DNA of 64,000 nt. It comes from Methylocapsa sp036561105. GTDB taxonomy: Bacteria > Pseudomonadota > Alphaproteobacteria > Rhizobiales > Beijerinckiaceae. The notes under the pieces are model-generated. The model did no database searches, was not told the origin of the DNA, and saw only the letters and a list, made by a program, of their open reading frames with translations. The DNA lies in the NCBI GenBank assembly GCA_036561105.1, contig DATBPZ010000060.1:32430-96429 (forward strand), in the 5' to 3' direction. Shown in pieces: positions 53,210 to 62,967 of the stretch (position 1 is its first letter; every line of letters begins with the position of its first letter). Position numbers and translations under genes: made by a program.

Positions 53210-54667
53210 TCATTGGGCGCCCGCGGGAATAAGGTCGCGGAAAAGCCTCGCATAAGCGGCGGCCGGAGCGCGCCAGGAAACATCGGTCTTCATACCATTT
53301 GCACGAAGGCGATCAAACACCATCGGTGTGTCCCAGAGTTTGCGGGTCCGCTCGATCGCTGCGCGCAGCGCGCTGCCGGTGACCGGCGAGAAGTGGAGAC
53401 CAGTGCCAATTCTTGCCGCAACCGCCATCTCGTTCGCATCGATGATCGTATCCGCAAGGCCGCCGACGCGGGCAGCAACCGGCACCGCGCCGTACCGCAT
53501 GGCGCAAAGCTGGGTCAAGCCGCAAGGCTCGAAGCGCGAGGGGATGAGCAGCGCATCGGCCCCCGCCTGAATCATATGCGCCGTGCGTTCGTCATAGCCG
53601 ATCAGAACCGCTATAAGACCCGGCCGCGCTTTCGCGGCCGCGCGGAAAGCCTCTTCGTGTGAAGGATCTCCGGAGCCGAGCACGGCCAGCTGACCGCCAA
53701 TCCGTTCAATGAGATCGAGATTGGCGAGAATGAGATCGATGCCCTTCTGCCAGGCAAGCCTGCTCACCACGCCAAACAACAGCGCCTTCTGATCCACGGC
53801 GAGCCCAAAGTGCTTTTGCAAAGCGGGTTTGTTTTGTCCCCGTTTCGCCCGCGTCTGGACCGAATAAGGCGCCGCCAGCCACGCGTCCTCGTGCGGATTC
53901 CACACAGTGTCATCGATGCCGTTGAGAATTCCCGTCAACGAATCCGATCGTGCGCGCAAAAGCCCATCGAGCCCCATTCCGTGTTCCGGTGTGCGTATCT
54001 CGGCGGCATAGGAAGGCGAGACCGTGGTGATTCTGTCGGAAAGAGAAAGACCAGCCTTAAGGAAACCTATCGTGCCGTAATACTCCACCCCATCAAGCGC
54101 GAAAGCGCGTGGCGGGAGACCGAGCGGTGCCAAAAGCGCTGCCGGACACTGTCCTTGAAAGGCGAGATTATGAATCGTGATGACGGTGGCCGGACGCGGA
54201 CGGCCGTCATAGGTGAGATAGGCGGCGGTCAACCCTGCTTGCCAATCATGCCCATGAACGATATCGGGCCTAAAACGGGGACACTCACCCCTTGCAAGGC
54301 GCGCGGCAATTTGGCAAAGCGCCGCGAAGCGGAAGGGATTGTCCGGCCAGTCCCGCCCATCCGGTCCCGCATATGGATTGCCTGGACGGGCGAAAAGATG
54401 CGGCGCATCGAGCACGAAAAGGTCAAGCCCGGCGACTTTGGTGCGCAGCACCCGGGCCGGTCCGCCAAAAAGAGCCTTGTCGGATAGCACCGCTTCGGCG
54501 GCATTGATTTTGTTCATCACCGCCGGATAACCTGGAACCAGCGTCACCACCTCTACCGACTCGGCGGCAAGCGCCTCAGCAAGCGCCCCGGCCACATCGG
54601 CAAGGCCCCCGGTCTTGATCAGAGGATAGATTTCCGACACGACCGCAAGGACCGTGATATCGCTCAT
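53210..54667 (-). CDS. glgA: Glycogen synthase (ADP-glucose)
   Basis: 485 residues, GT5 family. The ADP-glucose loop is VSEIYPLIKTGGLADVAGAL at about residues 10-29, HDWQAGLTAAYL and GVVSRLAWQKGIDLI lie in the hinge and second Rossmann domain, and PSRFEPCGLTQLCAMRYGAV holds the catalytic Glu region. It extends alpha-1,4-glucan. The ATG at 54667 overlaps the glgC stop by four bases (ATGA), so the two are translationally coupled. Confidence 0.95.
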   Translation of the reverse strand: MSDITVLAVVSEIYPLIKTGGLADVAGALAEALAAESVEVVTLVPGYPAVMNKINAAEAVLSDKALFGGPARVLRTKVAGLDLFVLDAPHLFARPGNPYAGPDGRDWPDNPFRFAALCQIAARLARGECPRFRPDIVHGHDWQAGLTAAYLTYDGRPRPATVITIHNLAFQGQCPAALLAPLGLPPRAFALDGVEYYGTIGFLKAGLSLSDRITTVSPSYAAEIRTPEHGMGLDGLLRARSDSLTGILNGIDDTVWNPHEDAWLAAPYSVQTRAKRGQNKPALQKHFGLAVDQKALLFGVVSRLAWQKGIDLILANLDLIERIGGQLAVLGSGDPSHEEAFRAAAKARPGLIAVLIGYDERTAHMIQAGADALLIPSRFEPCGLTQLCAMRYGAVPVAARVGGLADTIIDANEMAVAARIGTGLHFSPVTGSALRAAIERTRKLWDTPMVFDRLRANGMKTDVSWRAPAAAYARLFRDLIPAGAQ

Positions 54668-55920
54668 GCGCCGAGCCTGTCGATCATCTGCTGGGTGATA
54701 AGCACGATCCCGTTTTCGGTACGCCGGAATCGCTTGGCATCCGCGACGCCATCCTCCCCCACAACAAGCCCTCCAGGTATTTTCACGCCGCGATCGATCA
54801 CGACATTCTTGAGATGGGAGGAGCGGCCAATATCGACATAAGGCAAAATGACTGCATTCTCGATCGTGCAATAGGAATTGACCCGCACGCCGGTAAACAG
54901 AACCGAACGCCTCAACTGCGCGCCGGAAACGATGCAGCCGCCGGAAACAAGGGAGGACACTGCAAACCCGCGGCGGCCATCTTCGTCATGCACAAATTTC
55001 GCCGGCGGGGTCACCGCGCCGTCCGTCCAAATCGGCCAGTCCCGGTCGAATAAGTCAAGATCCGGCACGACGCCCGTCAAATCGATATTCGCCGCCCAAT
55101 AGGCATCGACCGTGCCCACATCGCGCCAATAGGCTTGTGTCTCGTTAGACGAACGCACGCAAGAGTCCGAAAACCGGTGCGCGACCGCTTTGCCATGTTT
55201 CACAAGATAGGGAATGATGTCCTTGCCGAAATCCCGGCTCGAATTTGGCGTTGCGGCATCGCGGGCAAGCTGGTCAAAAAGAAACTTCGTCTCGAACACA
55301 TAAATACCCATCGAGGCGAGACAATTGTGGGGGTCGCCGGGCATGCTTTGCGGATGTTTCGGCTTTTCGACGAAATCGGTGATGTTGTCCGACGGATCCG
55401 TGTGCATGACGCCGAAATCGGACGCCTCTTTGCGCGGCACTTGGAGGCAGCCGACGGTCACATCGGCGCCTGAGTCGACATGCTGTTGTAGCATGAGCTC
55501 ATAGTCCATCTTGTAGATATGATCGCCCGCAAGCACCACCATGTATTTGGGTTCGCGGTCGCTAATGATGTCGATGTTTTGATAGACCGCGTCCGCCGTG
55601 CCCGCGTACCATTGGCTTTCGGAAACTCTCTGACTTGCTGGAAGAATGTCGAAACTCTCGTTGCTTCCCGTGCGGAAAAAATTCCAGCCGCGCGTGAGGT
55701 GGCCAATCAGACTGTGCGCCTTGTATTGCGTGGCGACGCCGACGCGGCGGATGCCAGAGTTCAAGGCATTGGAAAGGGCGAAATCGATGATCCGCGACTT
55801 GCCACCAAAATAGACCGCCGGCTTGGCGCGCCGGTCGGTTAACTCGAGGAGACGGCTGCCGCGCCCGCCAGCGAGAATAAAGGCCATGGCCTGACGCCCG
55901 ATCGGCGCACTCGATCTCAT
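54664..55920 (-). CDS. glgC: Glucose-1-phosphate adenylyltransferase
   Basis: 418 residues; makes ADP-glucose, the committed and allosterically controlled step. N-terminal FILAGGRGSRLLELTDRRAK is the nucleotide and activator site, and AKPAVYFGGKSRIIDFALSN, WYAGTADAVYQN, VLAGDHIYKMDY and the left-handed beta-helix end (ENAVILPYVDIG) follow. Coupled to glgA. It follows glgB by 62 bases. Confidence 0.96.
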   Translation of the reverse strand: MRSSAPIGRQAMAFILAGGRGSRLLELTDRRAKPAVYFGGKSRIIDFALSNALNSGIRRVGVATQYKAHSLIGHLTRGWNFFRTGSNESFDILPASQRVSESQWYAGTADAVYQNIDIISDREPKYMVVLAGDHIYKMDYELMLQQHVDSGADVTVGCLQVPRKEASDFGVMHTDPSDNITDFVEKPKHPQSMPGDPHNCLASMGIYVFETKFLFDQLARDAATPNSSRDFGKDIIPYLVKHGKAVAHRFSDSCVRSSNETQAYWRDVGTVDAYWAANIDLTGVVPDLDLFDRDWPIWTDGAVTPPAKFVHDEDGRRGFAVSSLVSGGCIVSGAQLRRSVLFTGVRVNSYCTIENAVILPYVDIGRSSHLKNVVIDRGVKIPGGLVVGEDGVADAKRFRRTENGIVLITQQMIDRLGA

Positions 55921-55982
55921 TCTTGTTTCTCTCCAGGTTCCCCTAAGCCTGTATGCCTATGAAATTCGCGAAAGCGGCTTCC

Positions 55983-58223
55983 TTATTGATCCGCGAATTG
56001 CAAATAAAGGGTCGCGAGCGGCGGCAGCGTCAGTTCGGCCGAAGCGGGCAGTCCATGCGAAGAAATATCTCCTGCCGCGACCCCTCCAAGATTACCCTGG
56101 CCTGACCCGCCGTAAACCTGGGCATCAGTATTGAGAATTTCCCGCCACCGTCCGGGCTTTGGAAGCCCAATCCGGTAGCCGTGGCGGGGCACCGGCGTGA
56201 AATTGGCCACCATGACCACCGGCGGGTCCTTAACGTCACCATATCTCACGAAAGCCACCACCGACTGTTCGCGATCGTCGACCACGATCCAGCGAAAGCC
56301 TTCCGGTTCGCAGTCGCGCGCATGCAGTGCCGGTTGCGTCTGATGAAGCCGGTTCAAATCCCTAACCAGCAGCTGAATCCCTTTGTGCAGAGGAAATTCG
56401 AGAAGGTGGAAATCGAGGCTGCAATCCTCATTCCACTCCCGCCGCTGCGCGAACTCCTGGCCCATGAACAAAAGTTTCTTGCCCGGATGCGCCCACATAA
56501 ATCCGTAATAGGCGCGAAGGTTCGCAAATTTCTGCCAATCGTCGCCCGGCATTTTGTTGATCAGCGAAGCCTTGCCGTGCACCACTTCGTCATGGCTGAG
56601 CGGCAGGACGAAGTTCTCGGAGAAGGCGTAAAGCAAGCCGAATGTCAGCCTGTCGTGGTGCCATTTCCGGTGCACCGGATCTTGCGCCATATAGGCGAGC
56701 GTATCGTGCATGAAGCCAAGGTTCCATTTGAACCCAAAGCCGAGGCCGCCCGCATGCGTCGGCGCCGATACCCCCGGCCACGCCGTCGACTCCTCCGCGA
56801 TAGTCACGGCGCCCGGATGCGCAGCGTAAACGAGTTCGTTAACCCGTTTCACAAAAGCCACGGCATCGCGATTGTCATTGCCGCCATCGCTGTTTGGCAG
56901 CCATTCTCCTGGCTTGCGCGAATAATCAAGGTAGAGCATCGAAGCAACAGCATCGACGCGAAGCCCATCCACGTGATAGCGGTCGAGCCAGAACAGCGCA
57001 TTGGCTGTTAAAAACGCCGTGACCTCGCGGCGGCCGAAATCGTAAATTGCTGTGTTCCAGTCCGGATGAAAACCAAGGCGCGGATCCGCATGTTCGTAAA
57101 GCGGCGCGCCATCGAATTGCGCTAGGCCATGAATGTCGGTTGGGAAGTGCGCCGGAACCCAGTCAAGGATCACGCTAAGACCCGCCGCATGCGCCCGATC
57201 GACAAAGCGCGCAAAGCCGGCTGGTTCGCCGAAGCGCCGGGTCGGCGCGAAAAGGCCGATCGGCTCGTAGCCCCACGAGGCATCGAGCGGATGTTCGGAG
57301 ACCGGCAGCAGCTCGATATGAGTGAAGCCAAGCTCCGACACATAGGGAATGAGGCGGGACGCGAGTTCGTCGTAGGTGAGAAAACGGCCGCCGTCGCCGC
57401 GCATCCAGGAGCCGAGGTGAACCTCATAAATCGACATCGGCTTACGCCTTGGATCGCTGTTCCGGCGCCGCTCAAGGAAATCAGAATCTGTCCAGGCGAA
57501 TTCTTCCGTACGGGCGACGATTGAGGCTGTCGAGGGGCGCAATTCGCCCAAAAACCCGACGGGATCGGCTTTCAGCGGCAAAAGTCTGCCATCGTTGGAA
57601 ACAATTTCATATTTATAGGCTGTGCCTTCATTGACCCCTGGAGCGAAAATTTCCCAAAGACCGGAATCGATGCGCTTACGCATCTGATGCCGGCGTCCGT
57701 CCCAGGCATTGAAATCGCCAACGACTGAGACCCGCCATGCGCGCGGCGCCCACACCGCGAAATGCACCCCGGTGATTCCTTCGAAGGACATGAGATGCGC
57801 CCCGAGCCGCTCATAAAGCTGGCGATGGGTTCCCTCGACGAAGAGATAATCGTCCGTCGCGCCGAGCACCGGTGGCAAAGCGTAGGGATCGATGAAATCC
57901 CATGTTCCATTGCTGTTTGCCGCCCGCAGACGATAGGGAAACCGGCTCGCGCGATGTTTGGCAAGCCCCTCGAAAAAGCCGCCACCGCGCGCTGTGAGTT
58001 CGATCTCCTCCGTGCCGTCTTCCGGAACCGCCGTCACGCTTTCAGCATGCGGTACCAAGGCACGGATCACTATTCCATCCGCAGTTTCATGCGGACCGAG
58101 CACAGCGAAGGGATCCTGGTGGCGCGCCGCCAGCAAGGCCTGCACCGTTTCCTCGCCGATCCGCCAATTTGGGCACGCGGCGGACTGTTTGTCTCCGCTG
58201 CGTTTCCGCCCGAACCATCCCAT
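55983..58223 (-). CDS. glgB: 1,4-alpha-glucan branching enzyme
   Basis: 746 residues, GH13_9. It has the long N-terminal form: an N1 domain (HQDPFAVLGPHETADG), a CBM48 domain (FAVWAPRAWRVSVVGDFNAW) and the catalytic barrel with GLRVDAVASMLYLDYSR (nucleophile Asp near 421), TIAEESTAWPGV (Glu near 474) and LSHDEVVHGK (Asp near 544). It introduces alpha-1,6 branches. The ATG at 58223 lies one base after the glgP stop, in a TGAAATG arrangement. Confidence 0.96.
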   Translation of the reverse strand: MGWFGRKRSGDKQSAACPNWRIGEETVQALLAARHQDPFAVLGPHETADGIVIRALVPHAESVTAVPEDGTEEIELTARGGGFFEGLAKHRASRFPYRLRAANSNGTWDFIDPYALPPVLGATDDYLFVEGTHRQLYERLGAHLMSFEGITGVHFAVWAPRAWRVSVVGDFNAWDGRRHQMRKRIDSGLWEIFAPGVNEGTAYKYEIVSNDGRLLPLKADPVGFLGELRPSTASIVARTEEFAWTDSDFLERRRNSDPRRKPMSIYEVHLGSWMRGDGGRFLTYDELASRLIPYVSELGFTHIELLPVSEHPLDASWGYEPIGLFAPTRRFGEPAGFARFVDRAHAAGLSVILDWVPAHFPTDIHGLAQFDGAPLYEHADPRLGFHPDWNTAIYDFGRREVTAFLTANALFWLDRYHVDGLRVDAVASMLYLDYSRKPGEWLPNSDGGNDNRDAVAFVKRVNELVYAAHPGAVTIAEESTAWPGVSAPTHAGGLGFGFKWNLGFMHDTLAYMAQDPVHRKWHHDRLTFGLLYAFSENFVLPLSHDEVVHGKASLINKMPGDDWQKFANLRAYYGFMWAHPGKKLLFMGQEFAQRREWNEDCSLDFHLLEFPLHKGIQLLVRDLNRLHQTQPALHARDCEPEGFRWIVVDDREQSVVAFVRYGDVKDPPVVMVANFTPVPRHGYRIGLPKPGRWREILNTDAQVYGGSGQGNLGGVAAGDISSHGLPASAELTLPPLATLYLQFADQ

Positions 58224-58224
58224 T

Positions 58225-60732
58225 TCATCCCCTTCCGGGCGGCCGCACCGGAACGTTCCAGATTTCCTGCGCATACTCGCTGATGGTGCGATCGGAGGAG
58301 AACCAGCCCATTCGCGCCGTGTTCAGAGCGGCCGCCTTCCACCATGAGTGCTTGTCGCGCCAGCGCCGAAATACTGAGCGCTGAGCCTCGAAATAGCTGT
58401 CGAAGTCGGCGGTGACCAGAAAATAATCGTTATGCGTCAACATATCGACGAGGCCGCGATACCGGTCGGGCTCGTCGGGAGAGAAAACGCCCGAACCAAT
58501 TGCGTCAAGAACTTCGGCAAGCTTAACCGATCGATTGATCGCGGGGCGGCCGTCGATCCCTTGCTGCCGGTGCGCCTCGACCTCCTCCGCCGTCAGTCCA
58601 AAAATAAAGATATTTTCGGCGCCAACCTTCTCGCGAATTTCAACATTGGCGCCGTCGAGGGTGCCGATGGTTAGGGCGCCGTTCAAGGCGAATTTCATAT
58701 TTCCGGTTCCCGATGCCTCCATACCGGCGGTCGAGATTTGTTCCGAAAGGTCGGCGGCTGGAATGATCCGCTCAGCGAGACTCACGTTGTAGTTGGGCAG
58801 GAAGACGATCTTCAAAAGTCCCCGAACCGTGGGATCCGAATTGACGATCTCGGCGACATCGTTGGCGAGCCTGATGATCAGTTTCGCCGTGGCATAGCTC
58901 GCTGCCGCCTTGCCCGCGAAGATCTTGACCCGTGGAATCCAGTCCCGCATGGGTTGGGCGCGGATTGCGTCATAGACGGCAACGGCTTCCAATATATTGA
59001 GGACTTGCCGCTTATATTCATGGATGCGCTTGATGTGCACGTCAAAAAGCGCATCAGGATCAATCACGACTCCCACGCGCTGCCGGACAAGTTTCGACAG
59101 CGCGACTTTGTTCGCCCGCCGGTGCGCGGCATAGCGTTCCTGGAACGACGAATCGCCGGTGACGGCGGCAACCTTCTCTAGCATCATCGCATCGTCGAGC
59201 AACCGGTCGCCGGTCACCTCGGTCAGGAGCGACGTCAACCCCGGATTTGCTTCCTTGAGCCAGCGGCGGAAGGTGATGCCATTGGTTTTATTCGTGATCC
59301 GTCCAGGAAGCACGGAATCAAGCTCGCGAAAAACCGTAACTTTCATCAAATCCGAATGGAGCTTCGACACCCCGTTCACTTTATGCGAGCCCAAGAATGC
59401 GAGATGACCCATGCGCACGCGCCGCCCATGCGCCTCGTCGATCAGCGATAGCGCCGAGAGTGTCTCGCCCGTTACGTCTGGAAGTTTGCTTACATTGGCA
59501 AGATGGATGGCGTTGATCAAATAGATGATTTGCATGTGGCGGGGGAGCAGCCGCTCCATCAAAGGCACCGGCCAGGTCTCCAATGCCTCCGGCAGCAAGG
59601 TATGGTTGGTATAGCTGAAAGTTGCTTGCGTCGTTGCCCAGGCTTCGCGCCATGGAACCTGATGCAAATCCACGAGAATGCGCATCAGCTCGGTGACCGC
59701 GATTGCCGGATGCGTGTCGTTGAGCTGGATCGCCACCTTGTCGGAGAGCGACTCGATGGCGCCATGCTGGCTAAGGTGGCGGCGTACCAAATCTTGCAAG
59801 GAAGCAGAGGCGAAGAAATATTCCTGACGCAGGCGCAATTCCTCGCCAGCAGGGGAGGCATCGCTCGGATAGAGCACTTTGGAAATCGATTCCGCACGAA
59901 CCCGGTCCATCAGCGCGCCGACATGATCACCGCTGTTGAAAACGTCGAGTTGGAGGGGATCGGGCGCCCGTGCCGACCACAGACGAAGCGCGTTGACATG
60001 GGCGCCACGCCATCCCGGAATCGGCGTATCGTAGGCAACCGCCTTGACGGTTTCCGCCGGATGCCAAATGTGCCTGACCGAACCGTCGTCCAATTGCTCG
60101 GCTTCGATCCGGCCGCCGAAGCCTATCTCATATTCGAATTCCGGCCGCGGAAATTCCCAAGGATTGCCAAACGACAACCAGTCTTCCGGATATTCGAGCT
60201 GACGCCCGTCCTTGATTCGCTGCCGAAACAAGCCATGATCGTAGCGGATTCCATAGCCATATGCGGCGATCGAGAGGGTTGCCATGCTCTCCATGAAACA
60301 GGCGGCGAGCCGGCCGAGGCCGCCATTGCCAAGCGCCGCATCCGGTTCAAGCTCACGCAATTCCTCGAGATCGACGCCAAGCTCTGCAAGTGCAGCGCGA
60401 GTCTGTTCGATCATCTCCATATTGGTGAGCGCATCGATCAACAGACGGCCAATGAGAAATTCGAGACTCAAGTAATAAACTCGCTTGCGATGCGTCCGCT
60501 GGGTTTCATCGTTCGAGGCGATCCAGCGCTCGACGATCCGATCACGCACGGTGAGTGCCGTCGCAATGAACCAGTCGCGCGGGCGCGCAGTGACGACGCG
60601 CTTGCCAAGGGCATAGGTGAGCTTTTGGATGATCGCGTCGCGAATTGCCGCCACGTCCGATGCCATCTTCACGCCGCTTTCCTTGGCAGGAGCATCCTGT
60701 TTGGAGGCAGCGGTTTCGATTTCCAATTCCAT
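58225..60732 (-). CDS. glgP: Glycogen phosphorylase
   Basis: 835 residues, GT35. It releases glucose-1-P from glycogen ends. The pyridoxal-phosphate Lys lies in EASGTGNMKFALNGALTIGT (near residue 679), with ALGNGGLGRLAACFMES, GIRYDHGLFRQ and KTNGITFRRWLKEANP elsewhere. The ATG at 60732 has a perfect AAGGAGGT eight bases upstream. First gene of the glgP-glgB-glgC-glgA-pgm-glgX/malQ operon; transcription should start in 60733-60960. Confidence 0.96.
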   Translation of the reverse strand: MELEIETAASKQDAPAKESGVKMASDVAAIRDAIIQKLTYALGKRVVTARPRDWFIATALTVRDRIVERWIASNDETQRTHRKRVYYLSLEFLIGRLLIDALTNMEMIEQTRAALAELGVDLEELRELEPDAALGNGGLGRLAACFMESMATLSIAAYGYGIRYDHGLFRQRIKDGRQLEYPEDWLSFGNPWEFPRPEFEYEIGFGGRIEAEQLDDGSVRHIWHPAETVKAVAYDTPIPGWRGAHVNALRLWSARAPDPLQLDVFNSGDHVGALMDRVRAESISKVLYPSDASPAGEELRLRQEYFFASASLQDLVRRHLSQHGAIESLSDKVAIQLNDTHPAIAVTELMRILVDLHQVPWREAWATTQATFSYTNHTLLPEALETWPVPLMERLLPRHMQIIYLINAIHLANVSKLPDVTGETLSALSLIDEAHGRRVRMGHLAFLGSHKVNGVSKLHSDLMKVTVFRELDSVLPGRITNKTNGITFRRWLKEANPGLTSLLTEVTGDRLLDDAMMLEKVAAVTGDSSFQERYAAHRRANKVALSKLVRQRVGVVIDPDALFDVHIKRIHEYKRQVLNILEAVAVYDAIRAQPMRDWIPRVKIFAGKAAASYATAKLIIRLANDVAEIVNSDPTVRGLLKIVFLPNYNVSLAERIIPAADLSEQISTAGMEASGTGNMKFALNGALTIGTLDGANVEIREKVGAENIFIFGLTAEEVEAHRQQGIDGRPAINRSVKLAEVLDAIGSGVFSPDEPDRYRGLVDMLTHNDYFLVTADFDSYFEAQRSVFRRWRDKHSWWKAAALNTARMGWFSSDRTISEYAQEIWNVPVRPPGRG

Positions 60733-61223
60733 CGCGGCGGACCTCCTTCGGGAACTCAAGGACCGCCAGCACGCAACCGAGCGCGCCCGGGCTGCGGCGG
60801 CCCGTGACTACTTGATCGATCCTCTCCCGCGTTCTCCCTGTCCGCGCATTTCGCGCGCGTGACCGAGCGGCAAATTTTGCATGCATTTCTCAATCGGCCG
60901 CTTGTGCAGCCACTATAGGCAGTGGCCCAGCATGCCGCAAGATCAGTTTGGCGGCACCGCTTTGGCGTCTTCACCGCCTCGGGAATAGGCTGCGGACGCC
61001 CGATTCGTGATTAAGAATCAAGCAATTGCGGGGGCGGATTTTCGTCGCCTGCGGCAACCAAAAAGGCAGCGGGCATCATTTAGCAGTCTAGTGTCATTCA
61101 CCTGACTTTTTGATGCCGGCAACGCTTCGGCAACCGGCCCTTCGCTTTTGGCATGAAATACGGCGGTCACGTGCTATTGTATCGGGCTATATTCGGCGTT
61201 CATTTTCGAAAAGGAGAATTGCA
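60733..61223. other. Divergent control region: glycogen operon / N-formylglutamate amidohydrolase
   Basis: 491 bases without a gene I can support. An inverted repeat, GCCACT and AGTGGC with a six-base spacer, lies at 60909-60926, about 180 bases before glgP. Open frames on both strands here are continuations of the flanking genes' frames. Confidence 0.5.
60909..60926. repeat. GCCACT-N6-AGTGGC inverted repeat
   Basis: Perfect six-base arms with a six-base spacer upstream of glgP. The spacing would fit a dimeric regulator or a small RNA hairpin in the leader; no assignment is possible. Confidence 0.3.
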
Positions 61224-62030
61224 GTGCTCGTTTCGCCTCCCGTGAGCACCGCGAGCGATCCCGTCGAGCGGATCGAAGGTGATTTTGCAGCGGGCATCCT
61301 TTTCCTTTGTGACCACGCGACCAACGCTCTGCCAGAAGCCTATGGAACGCTCGGGTTAACCAAGCAACAACTCGCCCGCCATATCGCCTATGATATTGGT
61401 GCTGCTTGGGTAACCCGTTATCTCGCCAAATTTTTCGGGGCTCCGGCTATTCTTTCGCGATTTTCGCGGCTTCTCATCGACCCCAACCGCGGCGCCGATG
61501 ATCCGACACTCGTCATGCAGCTTTCGGACGGCGCCATCATTCCTGGAAATGCCAGAATCGGCGCCGAAGAAATCCATCACCGTACTGCGCGGTTTTGGCA
61601 GCCATACCGTCACGCGATCGCCGCAGCAATTGAAGCGATGACGAAACATGGCCCGCCGCCGGCAGTCGTTTCCGTTCATACCTTTACGCCCTCGTGGAAG
61701 TCCCTCCCAAGGCCGTGGGAAATTGGCATCTTGTGGGATAGCGATCCACGCTTCGCCAAACCTCTGATAGCGGCGCTTCGTCAGGATGGACTTTGCGTCG
61801 GCGACAACGAACCTTACGATGGTGCGCTTCAGGGAGACACTCTGGACGAGGAGGTCACTCGGCTTGGGCTCGCCGGCCTTCTTATCGAAATACGCCAAGA
61901 TCTGGTCGGAACGGAGCCCGAGGCAACCGCCTTCGCCCATCGGCTGGCGCGCCTCCTGCATCCGATCCTCGCCTGTCCGGACCTCCACCGCAAGGCATTT
62001 TATCCAAGCCGCACCGGACGTCATGTGTAG
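61224..62030 (+). CDS. N-formylglutamate amidohydrolase family protein
   Basis: 268 residues. The start is GTG at 61224 with AAGGAG seven bases upstream; the longer in-frame ATG at 61110 has no such site. FLCDHATNALPEAYG is the family's N-terminal motif, followed by HIAYDIGAAWVTRYLAKFFG, FSRLLIDPNRGADD (catalytic/metal region), VVSVHTFTPSW and the C-terminal GLLIEIRQDLVGTEPEA. Members hydrolyse N-formylglutamate (histidine catabolism) or related amides. No hut genes are adjacent, so the substrate is uncertain. Confidence 0.88.
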   Translation: MLVSPPVSTASDPVERIEGDFAAGILFLCDHATNALPEAYGTLGLTKQQLARHIAYDIGAAWVTRYLAKFFGAPAILSRFSRLLIDPNRGADDPTLVMQLSDGAIIPGNARIGAEEIHHRTARFWQPYRHAIAAAIEAMTKHGPPPAVVSVHTFTPSWKSLPRPWEIGILWDSDPRFAKPLIAALRQDGLCVGDNEPYDGALQGDTLDEEVTRLGLAGLLIEIRQDLVGTEPEATAFAHRLARLLHPILACPDLHRKAFYPSRTGRHV

Positions 62031-62193
62031 GGAAGACTGTCCGGCGGCATAGGATTGCGGGGATTACCTCTTACACGTCTTGACGCTCGCCAGCGGAAGC
62101 CCTCATTGCACTCTCATTGTCGCGAGGAGCGCTCTGGATACGGCTGACGCTGTACCTGGCTTCATAAGCCGCGGCCAGTTAACGGAATGGTGG

Positions 62194-62448
62194 ATGATGG
62201 ACGATATAGCCAAAACAGGTGTCGCGGCGCAGGAGCTTACGCAGTTTGTCGAGCGCGTGGAGCGGCTGGAGGAGGAAAAAAAGGCAATTTCAGACGATAT
62301 CCGCGAGGTCTATGCTGAAATGAAAGGCCGCGGTTTCGATGTGCGGGCGGTCCGGCAAATCATACGCATCAGAAAGCAGGATCATTCCGAGCGAAAGGAA
62401 ATGGAAGCCATTCTCGAACTCTATATGGGCGCCCTAAATATGAACTGA
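62194..62448 (+). CDS. gapR: GapR-like nucleoid protein (DUF2312)
   Basis: 84 residues. ELTQFVERVERLEEEKKAIS forms a coiled coil and DDIREVYAEMKGRGFDVRAV with IIRIRKQDHSERKEMEAILE complete the DUF2312 fold. In Caulobacter the family member GapR clamps overtwisted AT-rich DNA and supports replication. The start is one of two consecutive ATGs (62194/62197) after GGAATGG; the 38 upstream codons of the frame do not fit the family. Monocistronic here. Confidence 0.92.
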   Translation: MMDDIAKTGVAAQELTQFVERVERLEEEKKAISDDIREVYAEMKGRGFDVRAVRQIIRIRKQDHSERKEMEAILELYMGALNMN

Positions 62449-62672
62449 GCAAAGCTGAGTGGAGGCCTATATTCTGGGCTCACGTTTTTTTTTGAAATAA
62501 TATCTCTCTTCGCTAGAATATTTGGCCAAAAAAGGTGTTTACCAAGAAAACTCCTGCTCGGCTAGTTCCACAACGTGCGAAAAAACTGTTTGGGTCATTC
62601 GTAGCATTTTCCCGGTTGTAAAATAGACTCCGTTCTTCGCACAGTTTCGGGCTCTATTTTTGGAAAATTTAA

Positions 62673-62897
62673 ATGACTGATATTGACGAGGTTCTCGCGG
62701 CGGCAATTCGTACTACGTTTCTGCAACTGAACGGTCCCGCGTCGCGGCTGCCCCAACATATCGAAATGGCAATCGCCCAGCGCATTCGCGCGGCTCTTGA
62801 ACAAGAAGGCGTCTTAGTCATCCCCGCGCGCAGGTTACCAAGCGCCGCGAAATCAGACGAGGCAAAAAGCTCTCAACACGCCCGGCATTCCAACTGA
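62673..62897 (+). CDS. Small hypothetical protein (74 aa)
   Basis: 74 residues, mainly helical (DIDEVLAAAIRTTFLQLNG, then HIEMAIAQRIRAALEQEGVL), with a polar C-terminal tail. A GGAAAA ribosome site precedes the ATG. It follows gapR after a 224-base AT-rich gap. No family recognised. Confidence 0.45.
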   Translation: MTDIDEVLAAAIRTTFLQLNGPASRLPQHIEMAIAQRIRAALEQEGVLVIPARRLPSAAKSDEAKSSQHARHSN

Positions 62898-62967
62898 ATA
62901 GGCATCCACCTCAGGAACGCGTCGTTGGCTTTTGTTGGCGACGGCCTGAGCTCAACAAACCAGGCGA

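Noticed and set aside
59503..60807. 434-codon plus-strand frame opposite glgP
   Set aside because: Shadow frame of glycogen phosphorylase.
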